Part shown: piece by piece, positions 23,119 to 32,904 of the stretch
Position numbering within the stretch: the first letter of the stretch is position 1
Layout of the letters: every line of letters begins with the position of its first letter
From: Couchioplanes caeruleus
GTDB lineage: Bacteria > Actinomycetota > Actinomycetes > Mycobacteriales > Micromonosporaceae
NCBI RefSeq assembly: GCF_003751945.1
Contig: NZ_RJKL01000001.1
Coordinates: 7,272,501-7,336,500, forward strand
Length of the DNA stretch: 64,000 nt
Direction: 5' to 3'
Translations under genes and position numbers: made by a program
The notes under the pieces: generated by a model
Database searches by the model: none
Told to the model about the DNA's origin: nothing
What the model saw: only the letters and a program-made list of their open reading frames with translations

Positions 23119-26100
23119 GTGTTGGAGCTGCGGCTGTTGGGCGATGTCGCTGCCTGGTACGGCGGCCGCCGCGTCTCGTTGGGGTCGCGGCAGCGCGCGG
23201 TGCTGGCGGTGCTGGCGTTCCACGCCAATCGCGTGGTGAGCCGGTCGGATCTGGTGAGGCTGGCCTGGGGCACAGGCGCGGACGGCCCGCCGACGACGGT
23301 CGACCGGCTGGTCACCGACTACGTCTCACGTTTGCGAACGGCGTTTCGCCAAGCGGGTGGCGGTGAGCAGGCGCGGCTGATTGCCCGCCCGCCCGGCTAC
23401 CTCCTGGAGGTGGATCCGGCACTGGTGGACTGGCTGCGGTTCCGCAACCTCGTGAGTCACGCCCGGGCGGCCCGGTCGGCCGGCGACGACGCCGACGCGG
23501 CCGACCTGTTGCGCCGTGGGTTGGGGCTGTGGCGCGGCCCGGCTCTGGCCGATCTCGACAGCAGGTCACTCGACCCGCTGCGCGCTCGCATGAGCGACCT
23601 GCGGCTGGCCGCGGCCGAAGATTTCGCCACCGGCGAGCTCGCTCGAGGCGGCGGCGCTGAGGTGGTCGAGCTGCTGGCCGAGCTGGCCAGCGAACATCCC
23701 GGCCGGGAAGGGCTCGCCGCGCTGCTCATCCGCGCCCTGCACGTCGCCGGTCGCCGCGACGAGGCGCTGGCCGTCTACCAGCGCACCCGCTTCCACCTGA
23801 CCGGCCACCTCGGCGTCGACCCTGCCGCCGTCCTCGACGACGCCTACCGGTCCGTGTTGCACGGCCAGGCACCAGGCCCCGCGCCGCCGCTGAACCGTGG
23901 CCGCGAGGTTGGCGAGGGACGGCCGGCGCAGCTGCCCGCCACCACCGCCGCGTTCACCGGCCGCCAGGAGGAACTCGCCGAGCTGCTCACCCTCGTCCCC
24001 GACGCCGCCACCGAGCCCCGTGGGGTGGTGGTGATCTGCGCCGTGGACGGTATGGGTGGCATCGGTAAGACGACCCTTGCCGTACACGCCGCCCATCGGC
24101 TCGCCGACCGGTATCCCGATGGCTGTCTGTTCATCGACCTGCACGGCTACACCCGCGCCGTCACCGCCGTCGAACCCGGGCAGGCACTGCCGCGGCTCCT
24201 GCACGCCCTGGGGGTGCCCGCCGAGCAGATTCCGGCTGAGGTCGAAGACCAGGCCGCGCTCTACCGCAGCCGGCTCGCCGGCCGGCGCATGCTCATCCTG
24301 CTCGACAACGCCCGGACCGCCGAACAGGTCCGCCCGCTGCTGCCGGCCGATCCCGGCTGCCTGGTGCTGGTCACCAGCCGGCGTCGGCTCAGCACCCTCG
24401 ACGAGGCTCGATCGGTGTCGCTGGACGTCCTGTCTCCGGCCGATGCGACGGCCCTCTTCAGCAGGATCGCCGGGCCCGGCCGCGTGGCCGGCCACCCGGG
24501 GACGATCGAACGCATCATCGAACTGTGTGGGCGACTACCTCTGGCTGTCCGCGTCGCTGCCGCGCGGCTACGGGCCCGCCCGGCATGGACCGTGACACAC
24601 CTGGCCGACCGGCTGAGCGACCGGCACGGCCGGCTGGCGGAGCTCGACGACGGGGAGCGCGGCGTCGCCGCCGCTTTCAGCCTGTCCTATCACGACCTGA
24701 CGGCCGAGCAGCAGCGTACCTTCCGGCTGCTCGGTCTCCATCCGGGCACCGAGACGGACCCGTACGCCGCCGCCGCGCTCACCGGTCTGCCCCTGGCCCG
24801 CGTCGGCCGGATCCTTGACGACCTCCTGGACGCTCACCTGCTCGTCCAACCTGCCCAGGGCCGGTACGCGTTCCACGATCTGATGCGGGCCTACGCCGCC
24901 GACCTTGCCCAAGCCGAGGACGCCGATGACGTACGACGAGCGGCCCTGACGAGCCTGTTCGACCATTACCTTGCCACCGCCGCCACCGCGATGGACACCT
25001 TGTTCCCCGCCGGGATGTTCCAGCGGCCGCGCATCCGAGCCGTCGACTCGCCCTCCCCGCCGGTACTCGATACGGTCACCGCGCGGGCCTGGCTGGACGC
25101 GGTACGACAGAGCCTGGTCGCCGCCTGCGCTCACGCTGCAAGCCATGGCTGGCCGGGCCATGCCAGGCGCCTGTCTGCCACCCTCGCTCTCTACCTGGAC
25201 TTCGGTGGTCACTTCACCGACGCCCTCACCATTCACGGCCATGCCCGACACGCGGCCGGCATCTGCCGTGACTGGCCCGCCGAAGCCCATGCGTTGACGA
25301 GCCTTGGCACCAGCCTCGACGGACTGGGACGTCATGCCCAGGCGGCCGAACATCTCGAACACGCCCTTGTCATCTGCCGCGCGATCGGCTTCCGGGCCGG
25401 GGAGGCCCGCGCACTGAACAACCTCGGCTACGTCCATTGCAGGTGGGGCCACTACGCGCAGGCCGCGGACTACGCGCGTCAAGGCCTCGCCATCTTCCGC
25501 GAGACCGGTAACCGTCTCGGCCAAGCAGACGCACTGGACACCCTCGGCATCGTCCACCGGCAACAGGGCCGTTACGACGAAGCCGTAGACCACTCCCGGC
25601 ATGCCCTTCGCCTCTATCACGAGCTCCGCGACCCCTTGGGAAAGGCGATGCAGCTCGAACGGCTCGGTGGCATCCATGCGCGCCAGGGCCGTTACCAGGA
25701 AGCCATTGCTCACCTGGAGCAGGCGCTGCACCTCGACCGCGAGATCGGCAACCGCCCCGGCGAAGCCGACGCACTGAACGAACTGGGCCTCGTCCACCGG
25801 CAGCAGGGCCGCTATGCCACCGCGGCCGACCACCACCGGCAGGCAATCGAGCTCTACCGCAAGATCGGCAGCCGTTCCGGCGAAAGCGCGGCACTCAACG
25901 GGCTCGGCGAGACCCTTTACGCCGTTGGACGCCCCGACGAGGCCCGCATCCAGCACACCGCCGCGCTCGCTCTCACCCTCGAGACCGGCGACGGACACGA
26001 ACACGCCCGGGCTCACACCGGTATTGCCCGCATCCACCATGCCGGCGGCGCCCTCGACCTCGCTCGCCGCCACTGGCAGGAGGCCCTCAGCCTCTACACC

Positions 26101-26184
26101 GGCCTCGATGTCCCCGCGGCCGACGAAATCCGCAGTTCCCTGACCGCACTAGACCAGGCGGCCACCGCTCATCGGCGGCAGTGA
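23119..26184 (+). CDS. AfsR/SARP-family regulator with NB-ARC and TPR domains
   Basis: A 1,021-residue regulator. Domains in order: OmpR-type winged-helix DNA-binding domain (about 1-95: LELRLLGDVAAWYGG, then GSRQRAVLAVLAFHANRVVS), bacterial transcriptional activation domain (about 100-245, with GHLGVDPAAVLDDAYRSVLHG), STAND/NB-ARC ATPase (about 270-560) with Walker A GMGGIGKTT at 311-319 and LILLDNARTAEQVRPLLP as Walker B region, and C-terminal tetratricopeptide repeats (about 690-1010) whose units read like EARALNNLGYVHCRWGHYAQ, spaced 40 residues apart. AfsR-like proteins bind direct repeats near -35 elements and recruit RNA polymerase, often for secondary metabolism or development. No biosynthetic cluster lies next to it here, so the target is unknown. 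Start GTG 23119; no strong ribosome site. Confidence 0.93.
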   Translation: MLELRLLGDVAAWYGGRRVSLGSRQRAVLAVLAFHANRVVSRSDLVRLAWGTGADGPPTTVDRLVTDYVSRLRTAFRQAGGGEQARLIARPPGYLLEVDPALVDWLRFRNLVSHARAARSAGDDADAADLLRRGLGLWRGPALADLDSRSLDPLRARMSDLRLAAAEDFATGELARGGGAEVVELLAELASEHPGREGLAALLIRALHVAGRRDEALAVYQRTRFHLTGHLGVDPAAVLDDAYRSVLHGQAPGPAPPLNRGREVGEGRPAQLPATTAAFTGRQEELAELLTLVPDAATEPRGVVVICAVDGMGGIGKTTLAVHAAHRLADRYPDGCLFIDLHGYTRAVTAVEPGQALPRLLHALGVPAEQIPAEVEDQAALYRSRLAGRRMLILLDNARTAEQVRPLLPADPGCLVLVTSRRRLSTLDEARSVSLDVLSPADATALFSRIAGPGRVAGHPGTIERIIELCGRLPLAVRVAAARLRARPAWTVTHLADRLSDRHGRLAELDDGERGVAAAFSLSYHDLTAEQQRTFRLLGLHPGTETDPYAAAALTGLPLARVGRILDDLLDAHLLVQPAQGRYAFHDLMRAYAADLAQAEDADDVRRAALTSLFDHYLATAATAMDTLFPAGMFQRPRIRAVDSPSPPVLDTVTARAWLDAVRQSLVAACAHAASHGWPGHARRLSATLALYLDFGGHFTDALTIHGHARHAAGICRDWPAEAHALTSLGTSLDGLGRHAQAAEHLEHALVICRAIGFRAGEARALNNLGYVHCRWGHYAQAADYARQGLAIFRETGNRLGQADALDTLGIVHRQQGRYDEAVDHSRHALRLYHELRDPLGKAMQLERLGGIHARQGRYQEAIAHLEQALHLDREIGNRPGEADALNELGLVHRQQGRYATAADHHRQAIELYRKIGSRSGESAALNGLGETLYAVGRPDEARIQHTAALALTLETGDGHEHARAHTGIARIHHAGGALDLARRHWQEALSLYTGLDVPAADEIRSSLTALDQAATAHRRQ

Positions 26185-26213
26185 CAAGGAACGGTCACAT
26201 CAGCATGACACCT

Positions 26214-26248
26214 CCGGGTCCCGCACCCTGGCGCGGTGCGGGACCCGG
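26214..26248. terminator. Bidirectional terminator-like hairpin
   Basis: Perfect 14-bp stem CCGGGTCCCGCACC / GGTGCGGGACCCGG with a 7-base loop, between the convergent AfsR-type and DUF3068 genes. There is no T run, which is common for actinomycete terminators. Confidence 0.7.
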
Positions 26249-26261
26249 TGTGCCGAGTTGG

Positions 26262-27338
26262 TCAGGCCGTGACCTTGCCGTTCTCGTCCTCGGAAACGTC
26301 GTTCTCGTCGGTGATCTCCTCGTGGCGTCCGCGGGCAGCCTTGCGGCCCGTCGCCACCATCCAGGGTCCGGCGATCAGCAGGATCGCGCCGAGCACGGCC
26401 ACGCCGATCGGCAGCCAGAGGCTGATTAGCTGGATCTGGCTCTTGCTGTCACCGGCCGACGCGACATTGTGCGACACCGTGCCGGGGGTGTAGACGAAGT
26501 CGCCGTTGAGGAGCTGGGTCGGCGCGCCTACGTTCGGCACGAAGGTCTTGCGCTGCCGCTCCGACACCTTGATGAAGTTGCCGGTCACCGGCTCGACCCA
26601 GATGGTACGGGTGTTGCTGTACCTGACCTCGCCGCTCGTGGCGGTCTTGGCGAACGCGCCGATCAGCGACGCGATCCGCTCCTGGGAGAAGTTCAACGCA
26701 GTCTCCGGGATGACCTGCTCGAAGCGGTACACCTCGAGGCCGTCGATCTTCTCAGTGTCCTTGAACTCGATCGGCAGCGCCTTGCGCAGGTCACGGTCGA
26801 AGTACTCGTAGTTCTTCCGCTCCGTGCCGAACGGGAACTTGTAGAGCTGGCCGGTGTAGGAGACCGGGGCCGGAACGGCCGGCGCGGCCACGTCGTTGAG
26901 CTTCTGTCCGTTCCACTCGACGGCGGACGCGGTGTCCCGGTCGACGGCGATCAGGGCCTCGTACTGGCTGATCGTCTCGTTCTTCTCGGTCCAGACGACC
27001 GTGCCGAGGCCCCGCCAGACGACCGCCTCGCCCTTGAGGTCACCGGTCAGCTCCTTGTCGGTGGTGTCCGGCAGCGGAGAGATCTCGGTGGTCGACTGCA
27101 GCGTGCCGGCCTTGATCCCGACTACCGGTGCGTCGCCGCCCTTGGTGTAGAGGAACTGGGCATTCTGCGCCTCGGCGACGCTCGGCCGCAGGCAGTCCTC
27201 CTTCACCGTCTCCGTGCACAGCTTAAGGTCGTATGGGAGCCGGGCGACCGACGGCGCGACGAAGAACGCGAGCCCAGCAGCGATCACCACGGCGAAGACG
27301 CCGATGCCGAAAAGGATGACACCCAAGCGAGTTTTCAT
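26262..27338 (-). CDS. DUF3068 membrane protein (Rv0227c-like)
   Basis: A 358-residue protein with an N-terminal membrane helix (VILFGIGVFAVVIAAGLAFFVAPS), a large extracytoplasmic region (about 35-305) including GEAVVWRGLGTVVW, GQLYKFPFGTERKNYEYFD and IDGLEVYRFEQVIP, and a C-terminal helix (IQLISLWLPIGVAVLGAILLIAG) with an acidic tail. This is the DUF3068 family (also labelled PorA-family by some annotations), present in mycolata and related actinomycetes. In M. tuberculosis the homologous gene lies next to an acyltransferase and a glycosyltransferase, as here (recalled). A role in envelope glycan or lipid assembly is inferred from that neighbourhood. It diverges from the acyltransferase gene 112 bp away. 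Confidence 0.87.
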   Translation of the reverse strand: MKTRLGVILFGIGVFAVVIAAGLAFFVAPSVARLPYDLKLCTETVKEDCLRPSVAEAQNAQFLYTKGGDAPVVGIKAGTLQSTTEISPLPDTTDKELTGDLKGEAVVWRGLGTVVWTEKNETISQYEALIAVDRDTASAVEWNGQKLNDVAAPAVPAPVSYTGQLYKFPFGTERKNYEYFDRDLRKALPIEFKDTEKIDGLEVYRFEQVIPETALNFSQERIASLIGAFAKTATSGEVRYSNTRTIWVEPVTGNFIKVSERQRKTFVPNVGAPTQLLNGDFVYTPGTVSHNVASAGDSKSQIQLISLWLPIGVAVLGAILLIAGPWMVATGRKAARGRHEEITDENDVSEDENGKVTA

Positions 27339-27450
27339 TGAACCTCCACTCCAGCCGGCCGACTGCTGTCCCGCATGAGGGAGGCCGTCGCCGATAATGG
27401 CCGGGAGGTTACTCGCCGGTCACATAGTTACGGAACCCTTGGACGGCCCA

Positions 27451-28650
27451 ATGTCTGCACCGATTTCGACTGCCACGCTGCATCGCGTCCCCGCTCTTGA
27501 CGCGGTACGGGTCATCGGGGCGCTCGCGGTGGTGGGGCACCACGTCGGCTTCGCGACGGGGGTGAACACCGGTGGCGGACCGTGGGGTGGCTGGTTCGCC
27601 CGGATGGACGCCGGAGTGGCGGTGTTCTTCGTGCTTTCCGGATTTCTGCTGTACCGGCCCTGGGCGCACGCTCAGGCGTCCGGCAAACCCCGTCCGGGCA
27701 CCGGCCGCTACCTCTGGCGGCGAGCCATGCGTGTGCTTCCGGCATACTGGGTGACGGTGGCGGTGTGCCTGCTGGTGCTGCCGCGCAACGACGACGCCAC
27801 CCCGGCCGACTGGATCCGGCACGTCACGCTGACCCAGATATACGGGCCCGATCACCTGCAGCACGGCCTGAGCCAGACCTGGAGCCTGGCCACCGAGGTG
27901 GCCTTCTACGCGCTGCTGCCGCTGCTCGCCGCGCTGCTGGTGAGCGGACGCAAGCCGACCGGGCGGCCGTGGCCGATCATCGCCGGCGGGTTCTTGATCA
28001 CCGGCACGTGGGTGGTGCTGATCGGCGCCGGGGTGCTGTCCGGGAGCCTGCACACCATGTGGCTGCCGGCGTACGGCCTGTGGTTCGGCAGCGGCATGGC
28101 GCTGGCCGCGGTGCACGTGGCTCTACGGCACGGGCACCGGCCGCGCTGGCGCTTCCTGGACGAGATCGGGGCGGCGCCGCTCGCCTGCTGGGTGAGCGCG
28201 CTGGCGGTCTACGCGATCGCCACCACGCCGATCGCCGGTCCCCGGGACCTGGCCGAGCCGACCGCCACCGAGTTCGGGCTCAAGCTGCTGTTGTACTCCC
28301 TCCTGGCGATCCTGATCATGGTCCCGCTGGCGTTCGGGCCGCACACCCGGACCAAGGAGATCCTCGGCAGCGGCGTGGCCCGCTGGCTGGGCACCGTGTC
28401 GTACGGCCTGTTCCTGTGGCACCCGTTCGTGCTGGAGGAGTTGTACGCGGTGACCGGACGGCCGGAGTTCACCGGGCCGCTGCTGTCCACGTACCTGATC
28501 ACCGTGGGCGGCGGGCTGACGCTCGCCGCCCTCAGCTACTACCTGGTCGAGAAGCCGGCTCAGCGTTTGAGCCACCGCTGGCCGGGACCGCCACGGGCCA
28601 GGACCACGGAGAGCCAGAGCGTCACGGTGGAGCCGAGCGCGGCCAGCTGA
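27451..28650 (+). CDS. Acyltransferase 3 (OafA/YrhL-type) membrane protein
   Basis: A 399-residue polytopic protein of the acyltransferase 3 family, which O-acylates (acetyl, succinyl etc.) polysaccharides or lipids at the membrane. The family signature is present: VPALDAVRVIGALAVVGHH with its His pair at the first helix end, then AGVAVFFVLSGFLLYRPW and about ten membrane helices ending at YYLVEKPAQRLSHR. ATG 27451 is chosen since the fold starts within 12 residues; an in-frame start 54 bases upstream is possible. The last 30 codons overlap tail-to-tail (28560-28650) with the AftD-like gene. An Rv0228-type acyltransferase sits beside DUF3068 in mycobacteria. The acceptor here is probably the arabinan-type glycan made by its neighbours, which is inference. 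Confidence 0.9.
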   Translation: MSAPISTATLHRVPALDAVRVIGALAVVGHHVGFATGVNTGGGPWGGWFARMDAGVAVFFVLSGFLLYRPWAHAQASGKPRPGTGRYLWRRAMRVLPAYWVTVAVCLLVLPRNDDATPADWIRHVTLTQIYGPDHLQHGLSQTWSLATEVAFYALLPLLAALLVSGRKPTGRPWPIIAGGFLITGTWVVLIGAGVLSGSLHTMWLPAYGLWFGSGMALAAVHVALRHGHRPRWRFLDEIGAAPLACWVSALAVYAIATTPIAGPRDLAEPTATEFGLKLLLYSLLAILIMVPLAFGPHTRTKEILGSGVARWLGTVSYGLFLWHPFVLEELYAVTGRPEFTGPLLSTYLITVGGGLTLAALSYYLVEKPAQRLSHRWPGPPRARTTESQSVTVEPSAAS

Positions 28651-31600
28651 GGCAGCGCCGCGGTGTGCCCGCCGAGGCGCATCGCGAGCAGGCCCGCCAG
28701 CGCGAAGAACCCGACCGGCAGTAGCCAGCCGGCCAGCCGACCGAGCCGGCGCAGCCGCCGGTCGTGCCGGCCGAGGTACGGCTGGAGGATCCGTGGCACC
28801 AGCACAGCGGCCGTGCCGAGCAGGGCCAGGCCGGCCGCCGCCACACCGCCCACGGCCACCAGCGCGACGCCGCCGAACAGCGCCGGCAGCAGCAGTCGGC
28901 GGCCCCGGCGGCCGGACGCGGGCACCAGCACGGGCGGGCCGCCCCCGCCCCGCCCGGCCAGGGCGCCGGTCACCGCGACTCCGGCGAGGAGCACGGCGCC
29001 ACCGCCGATGGCGGCGACGTAGAGCCGGTCCGGCCCGAAGCGCAGCACCACCTCGCCGCTCGCGCCGGGCGGCACGAGCCAGGCCTGCTGCCAGCCGTCG
29101 ACCACCACGGACGGCAGCGCCTCGCCGGCCATGCTGGCGGTCCAGCCGACGTTCGCGTTCTCCCGCAGGGCGATGACCCGCTGGTTCGCGTACTCGTTCA
29201 CGTGCAGCCGGCGGATCGTGGCGTCCCAGGCGTCCACCCGTACCGGGGTCTGGGGGCCCGTCCCGGCCGCCGCATCGCGCCAGGGCACCACGCTGCGCCG
29301 GTTGCCCGTGGTGCTGCCCGTCACCGGCGTCATGACCAGGCTGCCGGGCGTGGCCAGCTTCGAGGCGGTGGCCACGATCCGGGTCTCGCCGGAGGCTACC
29401 GGCACCGGGTCCGCCGCGCCGGCGCCGCACGCCCGAGCCTCGACCTCGCGCAGTTCGAGCAGGTCACGGCGGCTGGCGACGAGCGCCGTGGCGCGGGCGA
29501 CGCCGTCCACCACGACATTCGGTCCGCTGCCGCAGCCCAGGTCGATTCTCGTGGTTTCCGGCGCCCGGGCCGGCGCGCTGTCCGGCAGCGCGGTGAACTC
29601 CCCGACCGCCACCGGCAGCTCCCGCTGCATGTTGCGGTACGGGTCGTAGGACGCCGCGGACACCGTGTCGGCGATCAGCACGGTCAGTTCGTCGGTGCTC
29701 ATCGGTGGGTCGAAGACCAGCGTCCCGCCGGCGTCCAGAAAGCCGTTGCGGACGTCCCCGTCGCCGATCGCGGTGATCTGCCACGGCCGGGCCGCCGCCG
29801 TCTCGGCGCCGACCGTCAGCCGCACTCCGGAGATCGTTCTGGTCGCCGGCCAGACCATCCGCAGCCACGGGTGCCGATCCTCGTCGGCGGCGTACCAGGC
29901 GGTGTCCGGATCGCCGTCGGCGACCGCGCCGGGGCGGGCGGCCGGCTCCAGCACGCCGATGCTGGACGCGGTGACGGTCGGGGTGATGCCTTCGGCCAGC
30001 GCGGCCCGGCCGCCGGCGTCGAGCAGCGCGTTGAGCGCCGAGCCGGGACGCGGGCGGGCCTTCACGGTGAGGTCGTATCGCGCGGCGACCGGCACGGTAG
30101 CGGTCCGGTCGATCCGGGTGCCGTCCTCCGAGGCGCGGGCCAGGTCGCCGTTGCAGACCGGGCGGCGGTTCACGAAGTAGCAGGCGGGCACGGCCGGCGC
30201 GGCGGTGAAGACCATGCCGGGCGCCACGCCGGCGACCGGGCTGGGCGGCACCACGAGGGTCCGCTCGGCCCGCAGCCCCGGGATGGCCAGCTCGGTGATG
30301 CCGACGCCGCCGAAGCCGAGGCGTACGTCTTTCACCTGGTCGAACTCGACCCGGATCCGGTCAGAGCGCGTAGCGGCGCTCAGTGGCACTGTCGTCGTGG
30401 CGCCGGTGACGTCCCGGCTGACCGGCGGATTCGACCCGGAAGTCACGGTGATCCGGGTGGGTATCGAGTCGGTGCCCAGGTCGAAGGTCAGCTGCACCTC
30501 GCGGATGAGATGGGCGCCCGGCAGGCGTACCTCGAACCACTGCTCGGTGGCGAACGTGCCGGGGGCCGAGCGCCACGAGGTGCCGACGTCGCCGTCGAGC
30601 GCCGCGAACGGCTGGTACGCGGGCCGCGCCCCGGACAGCGGTTGCGCCTCGGCGAACGAGCTGGAGGCGGTGACCGTCTCGATGCCCCGGTATTCGACCA
30701 CCGTCTCGTTGCCCTCGCTCCACGCGGGCAGGTAGTCGCGGGCCGGCGCGCCCAGCCGGGCCTGCTCGCCGGCCTGCATGGTGGCCGAGGCGCTGTCGTG
30801 GGACAGGCCGAAGGACACCTCCTTGCGGCGCAGCCCGTCGGTGAGCAGCACCGACCCGTCGGCGGTCTCCTCGGTACGGTCCCCGGCCAGCACCGTGGGC
30901 CCCGCCGGTAGCGCTCCGGCGGCCGCCGCATCGAGCACCGACTCCGGACCGCCCACCACCGTGGTGAGGTCGCTCGAGTCGTACGCCACCACCGGCGCGA
31001 CGGTCTGCGTGACCTCCCAGACCTCCAGCGCCCGGACGCGCGGGTTGAGCCCGTTGTCGACGAAGACGCCGGGCAGGCGGCCGCCGCCCACGTACGGACC
31101 GAACCCGGTGACCTGGCGCAGTCCCGGCGAGCGGGCCAGCGACTCACGCACAATCGTCGGCTGGGTGGCGCCGGAGCGGCCGTAGTCCAGGTCCGAGCGC
31201 AGGAGCAGGTAGCGCACCCCGGAGCGGGCCAGGAACTGCGCCAGCCCGGCCGAGCCGGCGCCGCTGGTCAGGGTGCGCTCAATGGCGTCCAGGACCCGGA
31301 TGGTCTGCGGCGGAGCGAGCGGGATCGAGCTGCGCACGCCCCACCGCTTGTCCAGCAGCGGCTGGGTGATCTCGTCACTCGGGCTGCCCCACAGGTAGCG
31401 CGGGAAGCGGCTGCCCGGGACCACCAGCACGTGCTCCTGGTCGAGGTGCCGGTTGAGCCAGCCTGACGCCTCCCGCCAGTAGCCCGGCACGGACTGGAAG
31501 CTGCCCTGCGCGGCCAGCCCGCCGCCGAGAGCGGGCGCCGCCACCCCGGCCACGCCGATCAGGGCCATGCCGGTCAGCGTGGCCGCGCGCCACCGGGCCG

Positions 31601-32825
31601 GGCCGACCCGCGGGCCGGTGGCCGTGCTCGCGGCCCGGGCGACCACCGTGAGGAGGTGCGCCATGCCGAGGATCAACGGCAGTCGGACGATCACGTCGAA
31701 CTTGTGCACGTTGCGCAGCGGTGCGCCGGCCCCGTCGAGGAACGCCCGTTGGGACTCCGCGAACAGTCCGGAGACCGCCCCGACGTGCCCGAGGCCGACC
31801 AGGGCCAGGCCGGCCAGCAGGCCGGTGACCAGGAACCACCGGTGCGGCATGCCGCGGCGGGCCAGGCCGGCGATGCCCAGGCCGGCCACCACCAGGGAGG
31901 CCACGACCAGCGGCCGCTCGGTGGCCAGCCGCCAGCCGGCCGTCCACGGCGGGCCGAACGAGCTGCTCAGGTACGCGTGCCAGTGCGACGCCCCGCGCAG
32001 CACCGAGACCATGTCGGTGGGCGCCGTGGTCACCGTGCCGGTCTCGATGTAGTCCAGGAACGGCGGGCTGTACCGGCCCAGCAGCAGGAGCGGCACCACC
32101 CACCACGCGGTGGCGCAGCCGACCGCGATGCCCCAGGCGATCAGCGCCTTGATCCGCAGCGGGAACGGGCGCAGCCCGAGCAGCCAGAGGCCGGCGAGCG
32201 GGATCACGGCCAGGACTGCGGTCGCGTTCACGCCGCCGGCGCACGCCACGATGAGGGCGGACCGGGTGACCGAGCGCAGCAGCGGTGCGCCCTGGGCGAG
32301 CCCGACGAGCGGGACCAGCACCCACGGCGCCAGCGCGCTGGGCCAGGCCTCTACCGAGATCGGGCCGAGCTCGGTGATCATCCTGGGGGAGAGCGCGAAG
32401 GCGGCGCCGGCGATCAGCCGAGCCCACGGCGAGCCGATGCCGAGCCGCTCGGCCAGCTTCACCAGGCCGGTGCACGCGACCGTCATGACCACGGCCCACC
32501 AGAGCCGCTGGATCACCCAGGCCGGGATCGCGAGCAGCTTGCCGACCAGGTAGAACGACCCCATCGGCCAGAGATAGCCGTACGCCTGATTCTGCAGCTG
32601 CCCGAAGGTGCCGGCCGGATCCCAGACGTGCAGCGCCCGGGCCAGCCATCCGGCCGGATCGACCGCCAGGTCGACCTTGGTGTCGATCACGGTCAGACCC
32701 GGGTCCTGCAGGAACGCAAGCGCGGTCAGGCCGAGACAGACCGTCAACAGGCGCATCCGCCAGACCGAACGGGGAACGGCATCACCCACTTCGGCGGAGT
32801 CGACACGGTTCAGTGGGTGATGCAT
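28560..32825 (-). CDS. aftD: AftD-like alpha-(1->3)-arabinofuranosyltransferase
   Basis: A 1,421-residue giant of the AftD type. These GT-C enzymes use decaprenyl-phospho-arabinose to add arabinofuranose branches on arabinan outside the membrane. The N-terminal 420 residues form a multi-helix GT-C region with an early loop Asp motif (GLTVIDTKVDLAVDPAGW) and DUF3367-type motifs such as NQAYGYLWPMGSFYLVGKLL. A long extracellular part (about 430-1310) has carbohydrate-binding-like beta-sandwich segments, for example SWRSAPGTFATEQWFEVRLP and PDTAWYAADEDRHPWLRMVW, which resemble F5/8-type discoidin folds. C-terminal helices end at GQRWLKR. ATG 32825 has AAGGAGG 5 bases upstream. Family members in mycobacteria have about 1,400 residues, so it is full length. 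The gene lies between acyltransferase and GT4 genes. Confidence 0.88.
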   Translation of the reverse strand: MHHPLNRVDSAEVGDAVPRSVWRMRLLTVCLGLTALAFLQDPGLTVIDTKVDLAVDPAGWLARALHVWDPAGTFGQLQNQAYGYLWPMGSFYLVGKLLAIPAWVIQRLWWAVVMTVACTGLVKLAERLGIGSPWARLIAGAAFALSPRMITELGPISVEAWPSALAPWVLVPLVGLAQGAPLLRSVTRSALIVACAGGVNATAVLAVIPLAGLWLLGLRPFPLRIKALIAWGIAVGCATAWWVVPLLLLGRYSPPFLDYIETGTVTTAPTDMVSVLRGASHWHAYLSSSFGPPWTAGWRLATERPLVVASLVVAGLGIAGLARRGMPHRWFLVTGLLAGLALVGLGHVGAVSGLFAESQRAFLDGAGAPLRNVHKFDVIVRLPLILGMAHLLTVVARAASTATGPRVGPARWRAATLTGMALIGVAGVAAPALGGGLAAQGSFQSVPGYWREASGWLNRHLDQEHVLVVPGSRFPRYLWGSPSDEITQPLLDKRWGVRSSIPLAPPQTIRVLDAIERTLTSGAGSAGLAQFLARSGVRYLLLRSDLDYGRSGATQPTIVRESLARSPGLRQVTGFGPYVGGGRLPGVFVDNGLNPRVRALEVWEVTQTVAPVVAYDSSDLTTVVGGPESVLDAAAAGALPAGPTVLAGDRTEETADGSVLLTDGLRRKEVSFGLSHDSASATMQAGEQARLGAPARDYLPAWSEGNETVVEYRGIETVTASSSFAEAQPLSGARPAYQPFAALDGDVGTSWRSAPGTFATEQWFEVRLPGAHLIREVQLTFDLGTDSIPTRITVTSGSNPPVSRDVTGATTTVPLSAATRSDRIRVEFDQVKDVRLGFGGVGITELAIPGLRAERTLVVPPSPVAGVAPGMVFTAAPAVPACYFVNRRPVCNGDLARASEDGTRIDRTATVPVAARYDLTVKARPRPGSALNALLDAGGRAALAEGITPTVTASSIGVLEPAARPGAVADGDPDTAWYAADEDRHPWLRMVWPATRTISGVRLTVGAETAAARPWQITAIGDGDVRNGFLDAGGTLVFDPPMSTDELTVLIADTVSAASYDPYRNMQRELPVAVGEFTALPDSAPARAPETTRIDLGCGSGPNVVVDGVARATALVASRRDLLELREVEARACGAGAADPVPVASGETRIVATASKLATPGSLVMTPVTGSTTGNRRSVVPWRDAAAGTGPQTPVRVDAWDATIRRLHVNEYANQRVIALRENANVGWTASMAGEALPSVVVDGWQQAWLVPPGASGEVVLRFGPDRLYVAAIGGGAVLLAGVAVTGALAGRGGGGPPVLVPASGRRGRRLLLPALFGGVALVAVGGVAAAGLALLGTAAVLVPRILQPYLGRHDRRLRRLGRLAGWLLPVGFFALAGLLAMRLGGHTAALPQLAALGSTVTLWLSVVLARGGPGQRWLKR

Positions 32826-32904
32826 TCTCCTCCTTTTCACCGATGTGGGGCTACCGGGCGGCCCATAGTGTGACGCGGCCAACAAATGTTACTCACCGGT
32901 AGAG

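Noticed and set aside
24568..26073. Open frame antisense to the TPR part of the AfsR-type regulator
   Set aside because: It mirrors the periodic TPR sequence and has no independent coding evidence.
28764..32873. Open frames antisense to the AftD-like gene
   Set aside because: Low-complexity Arg/Gly/Ala translation; the minus-strand gene is full length with strong family features.
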